DNA of 64,000 nt from Roseivivax sp. THAF197b (GCF_009363255.1 NZ_CP045318.1:1-64000), one strand, 5' to 3'. Counted from the first letter of the stretch, positions 28,780 through 37,660 are shown. Program-made: numbers and translations. The notes: generated from the letters alone by a model not told the origin.

Positions 28780-29647
28780 CCTTCCACGGCTCAAACCCGT
28801 CCCGCTGCCAGCGATCCACCCGGTTCCGGAATACGAGGCCACGGGCGCTTTGGCGGATGTCTACTCGCGCACCAAACGTGGCCTTGGGGTGCCATGGATG
28901 GGCGTCGTCGCCATGGCCTTCGCGCACTATCCGAAATTCTACAACTGCCTCTGGACGGCGCTCGAACCCGTAGTCGGGACCGAGGGCTTCGCCTCGTCTT
29001 GCCGGTCCCTGCGAGACGCCGCCGAGACACAAGCCGAAAGGCTGGCGCCGCTGGGTATCCGGACACGGCTCGAAAACATGGGCTACGGGAACCGCGAGAT
29101 CGACGAGATCCGGGCCTGCAATGAGGTATTCTCGGATGGCAACATGCCATATCTGCTAATGGCCACGCTCGCCCGGCTGCTGCTTGAGGGCCATGCGTGG
29201 CAAGGACAAGCCTCCACCGCTGCCCTGCAGACGTCGGCCGACGCCGGTCCGAAGCCCGCCCTGATGGAAGCGCATCACGCGGATCCGACGATGGCATCGA
29301 TGTATGAGGACATCCGCGTGACGCTGGGGTTGCCCTTCGTCAATACCGACTACCGTGCCTTTGCCCGCTGGCCGAGCTATTTTGCCCCCGCCTGGGCAGA
29401 CCTGAAAGGTGCATTGACTGGGCCCGGCTATGCCGATGCGGTCGAGCACGTCCACCGGGTCGCTATCGACTTGGCCATTGCCTTGCCCAACCCCACGGGG
29501 CTGACGTCCGAAGGCCTCCGAGACGCGGCAAAAGCGGATGCGGAATTGGACGACGTTCTATCCGTCGTCCGGTTGTTTCAGTGGCTCTTGCCGGGATTGA
29601 CCCTGAACGTTGCTTTTCTCAGGGCGCAGCTCGTAGTGCCCCGATAA
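28769..29647 (+). CDS. DehI-like haloacid dehalogenase family protein
   Basis: 292 aa, close to the 296 aa of DehI, a haloacid dehalogenase that acts without a covalent intermediate. It has the same pseudo-repeat: LADVYSRTKRGLGVPWMGVV in the first half and MASMYEDIRVTLGLPFVNTD in the second, each followed by a fYPkf or WPsYf segment. Whether it dehalogenates cannot be told, since most DehI-like proteins are uncharacterised. It is translationally coupled to the HxlR gene. The 169 bases after its stop hold nothing recognised. Confidence 0.7.
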   Translation: MASDLPRLKPVPLPAIHPVPEYEATGALADVYSRTKRGLGVPWMGVVAMAFAHYPKFYNCLWTALEPVVGTEGFASSCRSLRDAAETQAERLAPLGIRTRLENMGYGNREIDEIRACNEVFSDGNMPYLLMATLARLLLEGHAWQGQASTAALQTSADAGPKPALMEAHHADPTMASMYEDIRVTLGLPFVNTDYRAFARWPSYFAPAWADLKGALTGPGYADAVEHVHRVAIDLAIALPNPTGLTSEGLRDAAKADAELDDVLSVVRLFQWLLPGLTLNVAFLRAQLVVPR

Positions 29648-29816
29648 GTGGAACCCGTCAACGCGGCCCAGACAACGCAAGCTCACGGTAAGCTGCCGTT
29701 CGCGGCACCGTGGACGAATGGCAGGACTGGGCCGGTAGCCGCCAAGGGCACAAAGGGCAGCAAGCTCGAAGGGCAATCAATCGTGCAGCCCAAGAGATCA
29801 GCGATGAATTCGCAAT

Positions 29817-31703
29817 TCAGGTCCGAGGCATACCCTTCGGTCGCATCAGCCGTTTCTGCGCGGCGATACGGAAGGGCGCATTCGGTCCGCCGTAGCCGGC
29901 ATAGCCGCCGCGGCGCTGAACGATCTCGAAGAAGAACCCTTCGCGGAACGGGCGGGAATAGAGCTGGAAGAAGGCACCACGTTCGGTTTCGTCGTAGAGA
30001 ATGTTGGTTTGGCGCAACCGGTCCAGAAGTTCGGGCGGCAGGTCGAAGCGCGCGGCGAGATCCTCGTAGTAATTCGCGGGGATTGGCAGGGGGTCGAAGC
30101 CGCATTCCGCAAGTCTTGCGGCGGTCGCGAAGATGTCTTCGGTGGCCAGAGCGATATGCTGCACCGCCGCAGTCAGGCTGTCGGCGAGGAAGGTTCCGGC
30201 CAGCGTGCGATATGTCTCCGCGCCGTTCAGAGTCACGCGGATCGCGCCGTCAGGTGCGGCCAGTGCTTGTGATCGCACCAGACCGTCAGGGTCGATAACG
30301 TCGACCATGGGTGCCTTTTCCATTTCCAGAAGCGTCGTCCAGAACAGCGACCACGACAGCATTTCGTCATAGCTCATCGTCTGCGCCAAGTGGTCGATCT
30401 CGATCAGGCCTGCGCCCTTCGACGGAGACTCCACCGCCTCGAACTCCACGTCCCACACAAGATCCAGCCCGGATTGGTCGTCGAGAAAATGCAGCACAGA
30501 CCCGCGAAGCCCGCTGATGGCAGGAATGTCCAGCTGCCCGGGCCCAAGCGGCTGGCGGAACGGCGTGGACCCCAAGGCGGTGGCACGGTCCACCGTGGCC
30601 CGCGCGTCGTCCACGGTGAGGCCGAGGTCGCAGATGCACGTGCCGCGGGCAGTCCATGCAGTTGCCGCGTGACCCTCCGTCTCCGCGTTCAGGACGATGC
30701 GGATTTCGCCCTGCTGCCACAACGCGATGTCCTTGGTGACATGCCGCCCTGTATGGGTGAAGCCCAGCGTCGCAAGCAGCGCCTCCAATTGCGCGCGTTC
30801 TGTGCCGCGCGATGCGAACTCAACGAAGGACACACCGCGAACCCGACCTCGCGGCGGAAATACGGGAAGCTCCACACATAAGTCCGGCTCGGCGCGGCGC
30901 ACGTCGTCCATGAGCGCAACGAGGCTGCGGTACCCGTCGCGGGCGATGGTCTCGGGGCTTCCGCCGCGGAACTGATCGTTGAAGATCTCGAGGCTCACAG
31001 GGCCGGCATAGCCTGTGGCCGTCACCGCGCGCATGAAGCGGGTGATGGCCAGATCGCCTTCGCCCGGCATGTTGCGGAAATGGCGTGACCAGTAGAGCAG
31101 GTCCATCTCGATCGCCGGCGCGTCTGCGAGTTGAACAAAAAAGATCCGGTCGCCCGGGATGCGGCGGATGCTGTCCGGGTCGATCCGCCGTGCAAGGGTG
31201 TGAAAGCTGTCGAGGATCAGGCCGACCGATGGATGGTCGGCGCGGCGCACCACCTCCCAGGCATCGCGGTGATCATTTACATGTCGGCCCCAGGCCAGCG
31301 CCTCGTATCCCACGCGCAGGCCCCGCGCGGCGGCCCGTTCGCCAAGCTCGGCGAAATCGTCCGCAGCGCGGTCGATGCCACCGAGAGCTTCGGGATGGAC
31401 CGAGGAACAGACCAGCACGAGGTCGGTGCCCAGTTCCTGCATCAGGTCGAATTTGCGCTCGGCCCGGTCGAAGGCCTTGCGTCGCAGGTCGCCCGGCAGA
31501 CCCTCGAAGTCGCGAAACGGCTGGAAGATCGGGATCGTGAGCCCGCGCTCGCGGATCATTCGCGAGACCTCGCGGGGCGGGCCGTCATGCGCGATGAAAT
31601 CCTGCTCAAAGATCTCTATCCCGTCGAAGCCCGCGCGTGCGATGGCGTCGAGCTTTTCCGGCAGGCTGCCGGAGATCGAGACGGTTGCTATGGAGGTCTT
31701 CAT
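29817..31703 (-). CDS. 3-dehydroshikimate dehydratase with HPPD-like C-terminal domain
   Basis: 628 aa fusion. Residues 1-270 are an AP-endonuclease-type TIM barrel (MKTSIATVSISGSLPEKLDA, GYEALAWGRHVNDHRDAWEV, LILDSFHTLARR, VSLEIFNDQF) that dehydrates 3-dehydroshikimate to protocatechuate, with Glu, Asp, His and Glu metal ligands. Residues 285-628 resemble 4-hydroxyphenylpyruvate dioxygenase and keep an apparent His-His-Glu triad (IDHLAQ, VQHIALATEDI, FFFEIVQRRGG). This is the QsuB-type architecture; the role of the second domain is unclear. It starts 4 bases after the TRAP large permease stop. Confidence 0.88.
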   Translation of the reverse strand: MKTSIATVSISGSLPEKLDAIARAGFDGIEIFEQDFIAHDGPPREVSRMIRERGLTIPIFQPFRDFEGLPGDLRRKAFDRAERKFDLMQELGTDLVLVCSSVHPEALGGIDRAADDFAELGERAAARGLRVGYEALAWGRHVNDHRDAWEVVRRADHPSVGLILDSFHTLARRIDPDSIRRIPGDRIFFVQLADAPAIEMDLLYWSRHFRNMPGEGDLAITRFMRAVTATGYAGPVSLEIFNDQFRGGSPETIARDGYRSLVALMDDVRRAEPDLCVELPVFPPRGRVRGVSFVEFASRGTERAQLEALLATLGFTHTGRHVTKDIALWQQGEIRIVLNAETEGHAATAWTARGTCICDLGLTVDDARATVDRATALGSTPFRQPLGPGQLDIPAISGLRGSVLHFLDDQSGLDLVWDVEFEAVESPSKGAGLIEIDHLAQTMSYDEMLSWSLFWTTLLEMEKAPMVDVIDPDGLVRSQALAAPDGAIRVTLNGAETYRTLAGTFLADSLTAAVQHIALATEDIFATAARLAECGFDPLPIPANYYEDLAARFDLPPELLDRLRQTNILYDETERGAFFQLYSRPFREGFFFEIVQRRGGYAGYGGPNAPFRIAAQKRLMRPKGMPRT

Positions 31704-31707
31704 CGGA

Positions 31708-32982
31708 TCAATACCCCAATGCGCGCGGCAAGGCCGTCACCAATCCCGGCACGAAGGTCAGGATCAGCAGGACCAATACCTGGACGACGAAGAAAGGCAG
31801 GATCGCCCGCACCATGCGCGTCATCCCGACCTTGGCGATATCCTCGGCCACGAATAGGCACAGGCCAAGCGGCGGCGTGATCAGGCCGATCATCAGGTTG
31901 AAGATCACGAGGATGCCGAAATGCACCGGGTCGACGCCGAGACTGACCGCGATCGGATGCAGAATCGGCACGAGGACCAGCATCGCGGCGATGCCTTCGA
32001 GGAACAGCCCCACGAAAAGGAACAGCACGATGACGGTCAGCAGGAACATCGTCTTGCTGTCAACATTGCCCAGCACCCAGTCGGTCAGCATGTTGGGGAT
32101 TCGGTTATAGGTCAGCAGCCAGTTCGCGGCGGCGACGGCGGCGATGATAACCAGGATTACCGCACTGTCCCGCATTGCACCTGTGAACAGCGCTGGCAGC
32201 GTGCGCAGGCTGAGGCTGCGATAGACGAAGGCACCAAGGATAAGCGCATAGGCGACGGCGAAGCTTGCCGCCTCGGTCGGGGTCACAACACCGAGGAGTA
32301 TCGAGCCCACGACGAAGACAGGCATCAGGAGCGGCAGGATGCCGCCAAGGATCGCTGAGCGAGGGGATCCGGCGGTTAGCGCCGGATCAGGCGTGATGTC
32401 GGAGTCTTTCACCGTCAGCGCGACATAGGCTGACAAGAAGAGTGCCAGCAGAAGCCCCGGCACGATGCCCGCGAGAAACAGTGCCGGCACCGACACGCCC
32501 GACACGATCAGCGCGTAGATGATGACCGGGATGGAGGGTGGGATGATCGGCCCGATAACCGAGCTGGCCGCGGTCAGCGCGGCGGCGAAAGACCGGTCGT
32601 AGCCGTGCTTCTCCATCTCGGGGATGAAAACGCGCCCGAGCGCGGAGGTATCAGCAACGGCTGAGCCCGAAAGCCCGGCGAAGATCACCGAAGCCCAGAT
32701 GTTTACCTGCGCGAGCCCGGCGCGGAAGCCGCCCACCAGCACGTTGGCAAACGCGATGATCCGCTGTGTGATACCCGAAGCGTTCATCAGCTCGCCCGCC
32801 AGAATGAACAGCGGGATCGCGAGCAGCGGGTAGGAATTGAGGCCCTTGAACATCTCGGTCGCAACGATCCGGATGTGGTAGGGTGCCTCGCCGGTGGCCA
32901 TGAAGACCGATAGTGCGGCGAGGATTGCGAAGGCGATGGGCAGTCCCGCGACGAGCCCCGCGATGAGGATGAGCCAGACCAT
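31708..32982 (-). CDS. TRAP transporter large permease (DctM)
   Basis: 424 aa from the ATG at 32982, one base after the DctQ stop. It is very hydrophobic, with about a dozen spans. DctM motifs include LNSYPLLAIPLFILAGELMN, WASVIFAGLSGSAVADTSAL and MIGLITPPLGLCLFVAEDIA. It forms the sodium-driven channel of the importer with DctQ. Given the neighbouring dehydroshikimate dehydratase and AroE, the cargo is probably quinate, shikimate or a related acid. Confidence 0.92.
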   Translation of the reverse strand: MVWLILIAGLVAGLPIAFAILAALSVFMATGEAPYHIRIVATEMFKGLNSYPLLAIPLFILAGELMNASGITQRIIAFANVLVGGFRAGLAQVNIWASVIFAGLSGSAVADTSALGRVFIPEMEKHGYDRSFAAALTAASSVIGPIIPPSIPVIIYALIVSGVSVPALFLAGIVPGLLLALFLSAYVALTVKDSDITPDPALTAGSPRSAILGGILPLLMPVFVVGSILLGVVTPTEAASFAVAYALILGAFVYRSLSLRTLPALFTGAMRDSAVILVIIAAVAAANWLLTYNRIPNMLTDWVLGNVDSKTMFLLTVIVLFLFVGLFLEGIAAMLVLVPILHPIAVSLGVDPVHFGILVIFNLMIGLITPPLGLCLFVAEDIAKVGMTRMVRAILPFFVVQVLVLLILTFVPGLVTALPRALGY

Positions 32983-32983
32983 T

Positions 32984-33502
32984 TCAGGTTCGCCGAAGCT
33001 TCGCGGCCAGCTGCAGCGCTGCGGCAAGCGTCAGTGCCGCGCCGCCGACCGCGATTGCCGACTGCCAGGTGCCAACGCGACCGAGCCATTCGAGCCAGGC
33101 GATTCCGGTCGTTTCCGCCATAGCCTTGGCGGTCGAAATGAGGCCCGAGGCTTCGATCTGCGGGCGGCGCGTGGCAAAAACCCAGCCGGACCAGGTCAAG
33201 GCCCCTCCAATCGCGACGGTTGCAGCGTCGGTCAGTAGGCGCAGCTGGGCGCGCGCCGTCTCGGACAGAAGGTCCGCCAAGACGGAAAACCGGATGTGGC
33301 GGTCTTGGAGGCAGGCGAGGGCCACGCCGAACATCACGCCGTAGATGGTCAGGTAGATGGGGAGCTCCTCGCCCCAGCGCAGGGACTCGCCCGTCGTGTA
33401 GCGGCGCAGGGAGTTGACGCAGACGATTCCGAACAGCGCTGCCATGCATAAACCAGCAAGGGTCGCGAGCAGGCGTTCGTAAAGGCGGATCGCGACGGTC
33501 AT
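32984..33502 (-). CDS. TRAP transporter small permease (DctQ)
   Basis: 172 aa from the ATG at 33502, which follows GACAGGAGCCATC. It has four hydrophobic segments, the usual DctQ build, with RYTTGESLRWGEELPIYLTI as the conserved loop. It scaffolds DctM in the membrane and sits between the DctP and DctM genes. Confidence 0.9.
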   Translation of the reverse strand: MTVAIRLYERLLATLAGLCMAALFGIVCVNSLRRYTTGESLRWGEELPIYLTIYGVMFGVALACLQDRHIRFSVLADLLSETARAQLRLLTDAATVAIGGALTWSGWVFATRRPQIEASGLISTAKAMAETTGIAWLEWLGRVGTWQSAIAVGGAALTLAAALQLAAKLRRT

Positions 33503-33521
33503 GATGGCTCCTGTCGGTGTT

Positions 33522-33545
33522 GGGCGGCCCCGCGTGGGGCCGCCC
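33522..33545 (-). other. Stem-loop between dctP and dctQ
   Basis: Perfect 10-bp stem GGGCGGCCCC/GGGGCCGCCC with a GCGT loop, between the binding-protein stop and the small-permease start. No T-tract; likely a partial terminator or mRNA 3'-end protector. Confidence 0.65.
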
Positions 33546-33561
33546 GGGTGACAATAGTTGA

Positions 33562-34563
33562 TCATTCCATCGCCGAGGCCAGCGCCTCATCGAGGCGGTC
33601 GATCCAGCCAGCGTCGTCGCCGAGCTCACCGGCCAGCCATTCCTTGACTGCAGGCTGTGCGGCATCGCGGAACATCGCAAGTTCCTCGGCGGTCGGGGAA
33701 TAGACCTGCATACCCTCTGCCTGCACGGCGTTCACGCCCGCGGCGGTCGAGAATTGCTGGATCGACCGGCCCATGGTGCCAGCGACCTTGGCGGCCTTCG
33801 CGACCACCTCCTGCTCTGCCGGGGAAAGCGACTGGAAGAAGTCGTCCGAGATCACGAGGAAGTCTGCGGCGTAGACATGGCCGTCCAGCGTCATGAACTG
33901 CTGAAGCTTGTGCAGGCCGTTGTTGTAGATCACGCCCACGGGGTTTTCCTGGCCGTCGACGACGCCGGTCGACAATGCGTTCGGCAGTTCCGTCCACGCG
34001 ATCGGCGTCGGTTCACCACCCAGACCCTCGACCATCTCGATGTAAAGCGGGATCGGCTGAACGCGGAATTTCAGTCCCTCCATGTCCGCAGGGGTCCGGA
34101 TCTCACGAACGTTGTTGGTGAAGTTACGGAAACCGGTTTCACCGTAGGCCAGCGTGCGCAGGCCGGTCTGTTCGAGGCAATGTTCGGCCAGCGCGGCGCC
34201 GAACGGGCCATCAAGCACTTCCCATGCGACGGGGGCGGAGGGAAACACGTAAGGAATATCCAGCACGCTCGCGGCAGGGCAGGCCTTCGACATGGCACCA
34301 GACACCATGACGACCTGTGTCAGCCCGTCCTGCGCCTGCGCGACGAGTTCGTCCTCGTTGCCAAGCGCGCCGGCCGGGAAAAGCTCGACCGTGAGGTCGG
34401 TTTCGCCTTCGACGATGTTCTTGAAGATCTCTGCCGCGGCCCCTTTTTTCGAGCTCTGCCAGTCGGCCGGGTCGACATGGGCAAAGCGAAGGGTTTGCGC
34501 ATCGGCCGAGGCGGCGCTTAGTGCGAGGGCCGCCGCGGCGGCAAGGGTTGTGGTCAGACGCAT
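33562..34563 (-). CDS. TRAP transporter solute-binding protein (DctP)
   Basis: 333 aa. The signal peptide MRLTTTLAAAAALALSAASA is followed by DAQ. DctP-fold blocks include GFRNFTNNVREIRTPADMEG and LKFRVQPIPLYIEMVEGLGG, where the Arg of KFRV is the usual carboxylate anchor, and ALSTGVVDGQENPVGVIYN. It therefore captures an organic acid in the periplasm; a quinate- or shikimate-like ligand is inferred from the neighbours. RBS GGAGG before the ATG. Confidence 0.92.
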   Translation of the reverse strand: MRLTTTLAAAAALALSAASADAQTLRFAHVDPADWQSSKKGAAAEIFKNIVEGETDLTVELFPAGALGNEDELVAQAQDGLTQVVMVSGAMSKACPAASVLDIPYVFPSAPVAWEVLDGPFGAALAEHCLEQTGLRTLAYGETGFRNFTNNVREIRTPADMEGLKFRVQPIPLYIEMVEGLGGEPTPIAWTELPNALSTGVVDGQENPVGVIYNNGLHKLQQFMTLDGHVYAADFLVISDDFFQSLSPAEQEVVAKAAKVAGTMGRSIQQFSTAAGVNAVQAEGMQVYSPTAEELAMFRDAAQPAVKEWLAGELGDDAGWIDRLDEALASAME

Positions 34564-34602
34564 GGTTTCCTCCCTGATAAGGCGTCGTTGGGGCCTCGGG
34601 TG

Positions 34603-35475
34603 TCAGGTGCCGAGGCTGTCGAAGGTGGCGCGCATCCGGTCTGGATCGGGCGCGCGCCCAGTGATGAGTTCGAAGGCCCGCACGGCCTGGAGCACCGCCA
34701 TGCCAGAGCCGGGCAGCACGCGGCAGCCAACGGCGCGTGCTGCCTGCAGGAGTGCGGTGTCGAGCGGAAAATAGACGATGTCTGCAACCCAAAGCCCGGG
34801 GCGTAGGAGGTGCGGCGGAAAGGGCGATCCGGGCAACTTGGCCATGCCGACCGGCGTGGCGTTGACGACGCCGGTCAGCTGCGCCGCCACGGCGTCGAGG
34901 TCGTTGATGACAGCGACACGGGTCGCGTCGAAATGGTCCCCGAGACTATCGGCCAGCCGCCGAGCGCGCGCCGTTTCCGTGTCGTGCAGCCACAGCCGCG
35001 CAGCGCCGAGCTGCATCAGCGCATGTGCCACGGCACTGCCCGCGCCGCCTGCACCAAGCAGTAGGACCGCATCCAGAGAGGCACCCGCCATGCCGCGGCG
35101 AAAGCTTTCGGCAAAACCCCAGAGGTCAGTGTTGTGGCCGATGCGCCGACCGTCGCGGATGACCACGGTGTTCACAGCGCCCAGTGCACGCGCATTGTCG
35201 GACAGCGAATGGAGGTGGCCGATCACGTCCTGCTTGAACGGGTAGGTGACGTTCAGTCCCGCGAGACCACGTGCTTCGGCCTCGTCCAGAACCTGGCCCA
35301 GTGTTTGGCCCGCGTGGGCGGGATCGTCCATGTCGATCAGGTCGTAGGTATAGTCGAGACCCTGCGCCCTGCCTTCCGCCTCGTGCATGGACGGCGTGCG
35401 CGACGCGGCGATTCCGCATCCCAGCAGCGCGGCGCGCAAGGGCACCGCGGCGTCCTGTACCGCGCGTTCGGCCAT
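34603..35475 (-). CDS. Shikimate dehydrogenase family protein (AroE-like, catabolic context)
   Basis: 290 aa from the ATG at 35475 (GGGAGGAACATT upstream). It has GLNVTYPFKQDVIGHLHSLS with the catalytic Lys, the NADP loop LLGAGGAGSAVAHAL and VVNATPVGMAKLP. It interconverts shikimate or quinate with the 3-dehydro form. First gene of the minus-strand operon with TRAP and dehydroshikimate dehydratase, so it probably works in the oxidative, catabolic direction; a biosynthetic aroE is expected elsewhere. Divergent from the TetR gene. Confidence 0.88.
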   Translation of the reverse strand: MAERAVQDAAVPLRAALLGCGIAASRTPSMHEAEGRAQGLDYTYDLIDMDDPAHAGQTLGQVLDEAEARGLAGLNVTYPFKQDVIGHLHSLSDNARALGAVNTVVIRDGRRIGHNTDLWGFAESFRRGMAGASLDAVLLLGAGGAGSAVAHALMQLGAARLWLHDTETARARRLADSLGDHFDATRVAVINDLDAVAAQLTGVVNATPVGMAKLPGSPFPPHLLRPGLWVADIVYFPLDTALLQAARAVGCRVLPGSGMAVLQAVRAFELITGRAPDPDRMRATFDSLGT

Positions 35476-35555
35476 AATGTTCCTCCCCGAAACCGCCTGG
35501 CGATTCCTCCTCATGAGGCCAACATTGTTCGCAGCGGTTAAATCTGTCAAGGGAA

Positions 35556-35573
35556 TTGAACCGTCCGGTTAAA
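35556..35573. promoter_or_regulatory. Candidate TetR operator
   Basis: TTGAACCGTCCGGTTAAA, with perfect arms AACCG/CGGTT around TC, in the 129-base divergent region. A second half-site CGGTTAAA lies at 35535-35542. Confidence 0.45.
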
Positions 35574-35604
35574 TGCGCCAACCTGCAGATCGGGAGGAGC
35601 ATGG

Positions 35605-36267
35605 ATGGCGGATGACGGAAGGCAGGGGCGCGCGACCTGGAAGCAGGATCCGCAGGGCGTACAAGAGAACATCCTGCGCGTGGCGCGCGCGGTCTTCGCC
35701 GAACATGGGCTATCGGGGGCCCGCATGGCCGAGATCGCAGAGCGGACCGAGACCTCGAAGCGCATGATCTACTATTATTTCGGCGACAAAGAGGGGTTGT
35801 ACCTGCGCACGCTCGAGGAAGCGTATCGCGAGGTCCGCGCCAAGGAACGTGCGCTGGACCTTGGTGGATTGGATCCGGTTGAGGCGCTGCGGCGGCTGGT
35901 TGGCTTCACCTTCGACCATCACCGCGCGAACCCCGATTTCATCCGTCTGGTCATGATCGAGAATATCCACCAGGGCCGTTATCTCGAACGCTCAGATGCC
36001 ATTCGGGAGGTCAATCGCGGTGCCATCGCCACGCTGTCCGACATCGTGCGACGTGGCCAAGCGGCAGGCGTGTTTCGCCCCGATATCGACCCGTTGACAC
36101 TCCATTGGCAAATCAGTGCGATGAGCTTCTTCAACGTCTCGAACCGCCACACCTTCGGCCGATCATTCGGAACGGATCTATTATCGAAGGAGGGTCAGAA
36201 GGCGCTGCAGGCTGCGGTCGTGGCCACCATCACGGCTGGTGTTCTGTCTTCAGGCAACGGTTTTTGA
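35605..36267 (+). CDS. TetR/AcrR-family transcriptional regulator
   Basis: 220 aa. The N-terminal helix-turn-helix is AEHGLSGARMAEIAERTETS followed by KRMIYYYFGDKEGLY; the rest is a helical ligand domain with IRLVMIENIHQGRYL. It is divergent from the aroE-TRAP-dehydratase operon and is its likely repressor, responding to quinate, shikimate or protocatechuate (inference). RBS GGGAGGAGC before the ATG. Confidence 0.92.
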   Translation: MADDGRQGRATWKQDPQGVQENILRVARAVFAEHGLSGARMAEIAERTETSKRMIYYYFGDKEGLYLRTLEEAYREVRAKERALDLGGLDPVEALRRLVGFTFDHHRANPDFIRLVMIENIHQGRYLERSDAIREVNRGAIATLSDIVRRGQAAGVFRPDIDPLTLHWQISAMSFFNVSNRHTFGRSFGTDLLSKEGQKALQAAVVATITAGVLSSGNGF

Positions 36268-36434
36268 ATAGTCTTCCGAGGGATGACGTCAGACATTCGT
36301 GACAGGTGCGGCGAACTGAACTTTGGCTTCCCGCCCAACCTGCGCCTCGGGTTTAACCTTTAGTTTCAGGCAGACCTGCACAGATTGTCGTCACGAGACA
36401 CTTGGTTTCGCTCGGGCATCACGTTGCCAAATTA

Positions 36435-36461
36435 TGAGCACCTCCCCGAAAATCGGACAGT
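36435..36461. repeat. Left terminal inverted repeat of the IS3 element
   Basis: 27 bp; matches the inverted right end at TGAGC, CTCCCCGA and GGACAGT. Confidence 0.8.
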
Positions 36462-36515
36462 GACGCAAGCTACGATCTAACGTCTGCTGGTCTCCAAGAA
36501 CGAGGAGATCAGAAC

Positions 36516-36809
36516 ATGTCGAAACGCAGGAACCATGATGCGGGCTTCAAGGCTCGCGTGGCGCTGGAAGCTTTAAAGGGCGAGCGCACCGTGTCGGAAC
36601 TGGCCGCGGAATACGGCGTGCATCCGACCATGATCCACCAGTGGAAGAAGGCGCTGCTCGAGGGGGCATCGGATATCTTCGAGCGTGGCAGCAAGAAGAA
36701 GGCCGAGCTCGACGAGGAGACAGTGCGGTCGCTGCACGCCAAGATCGGAGAGCTGGCTGTCGCCAACGATTTTTTGTCCAGAAAGCTCAAACCCTGGACC
36801 GGCAAGTGA
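36516..36809 (+). CDS. IS3-family transposase OrfA
   Basis: 97 aa. The helix-turn-helix region GFKARVALEALKGERTVSEL with EYGVHPTMIHQWKKALLEGA is followed by a leucine-zipper-like stretch (LDEETVRSLHAKIGELAVAN). It binds the inverted repeats. It is meant to be joined to OrfB by ribosomal frameshifting near codon 86; without the slip it ends at 36809 after KLKPWTGK. Confidence 0.93.
   Translation: MSKRRNHDAGFKARVALEALKGERTVSELAAEYGVHPTMIHQWKKALLEGASDIFERGSKKKAELDEETVRSLHAKIGELAVANDFLSRKLKPWTGK
36770..36776 (+). other. Programmed -1 frameshift heptamer T TTT TTG
   Basis: In the OrfA frame the codons are GAT TTT TTG, so the heptamer sits exactly in X XXY YYZ phase. A -1 slip leads into the OrfB frame (VQKAQTLDRQVRRG), which is open from 36641 to 37660. 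Confidence 0.75.
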
Positions 36810-36817
36810 GGCGCGGG

Positions 36818-37660
36818 ATGATCGAACGCTCTCACCCCACGCTGTCGATCGGGGCGCAATGCCGCCTGCTGTCGATCTCGCGGTCGTCGTTCTACTACGC
36901 TCCGCAGGGCGAGACCGCAGTGAACCTGGCGCTCATGCAACTGATCGACCGGCAGTTCCTGGAAACCCCATTCTACGGCGTCCGGCAGATGACTTGGCAC
37001 CTGCAGAACGAGGGGCACGCAGTGAACGTGAAACGCATCCGCCGACTGATGCGGCTCATGCGTCTGATGCCGATCTACCAGAAGCCCAACACGAGCAAGC
37101 CCGCGAAGGGGCACAAGACTTCCCCCTACCTTCTGGGTGGCCTGCGGGTCGATCGGCCCAACCAGGTCTGGTGCGCCGACATCACCTACCTGCCGATGCG
37201 ACGAGGCTTCCTCTACCTGGTCGCCATCATGGACTGGTTCACCCGCAAGGTGCTGGCCTGGCGCATCTCGAACACGCTGGAGGCGGACTTCTGCATCGAG
37301 GCGCTGAACGAGGCGGTCCACCGCTTCGGCCCACCCGAGATCATGAACACCGATCAGGGCTCGCAGTTCACGTCCTTCGCCTGGACCGACCGGCTGAAGC
37401 GGATCGGGGCCCGGATCTCCATGGATGGCAAAGGGCGGTGCCTCGACAACATCTTCATCGAACGCCTCTGGCGGTCCTTGAAGTATGAGTGCGTCTATCT
37501 GCACGCCTGGGAGACCGGCTCGCAGGCGAAGGCAGGGGTTGGTAGATGGATCACCTTCTACAACCACCAGCGGCCTCACGCCGCCCATGGCGGGCAGCCG
37601 CCCGCCGTGGTCTACTTCAACCAAATAGAAACCGACCAGCAGGGGCAGAGAGTAGCTTAG
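36818..37660 (+). CDS. IS3-family transposase OrfB (integrase core)
   Basis: 280 aa from the ATG at 36818, but most product is expected as an OrfAB fusion after a -1 slip. It has an N-terminal HTH_21 region (LDRQFLETPFYGVRQMTW-like, as IDRQFLETPFYGVRQMTW) and the rve DDE core: Asp in VWCADITYLPM, Asp in MNTDQGSQFTS, Glu in IFIERLWRSLKYE. All catalytic residues are intact, so the element may still be mobile. Confidence 0.93.
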   Translation: MIERSHPTLSIGAQCRLLSISRSSFYYAPQGETAVNLALMQLIDRQFLETPFYGVRQMTWHLQNEGHAVNVKRIRRLMRLMRLMPIYQKPNTSKPAKGHKTSPYLLGGLRVDRPNQVWCADITYLPMRRGFLYLVAIMDWFTRKVLAWRISNTLEADFCIEALNEAVHRFGPPEIMNTDQGSQFTSFAWTDRLKRIGARISMDGKGRCLDNIFIERLWRSLKYECVYLHAWETGSQAKAGVGRWITFYNHQRPHAAHGGQPPAVVYFNQIETDQQGQRVA

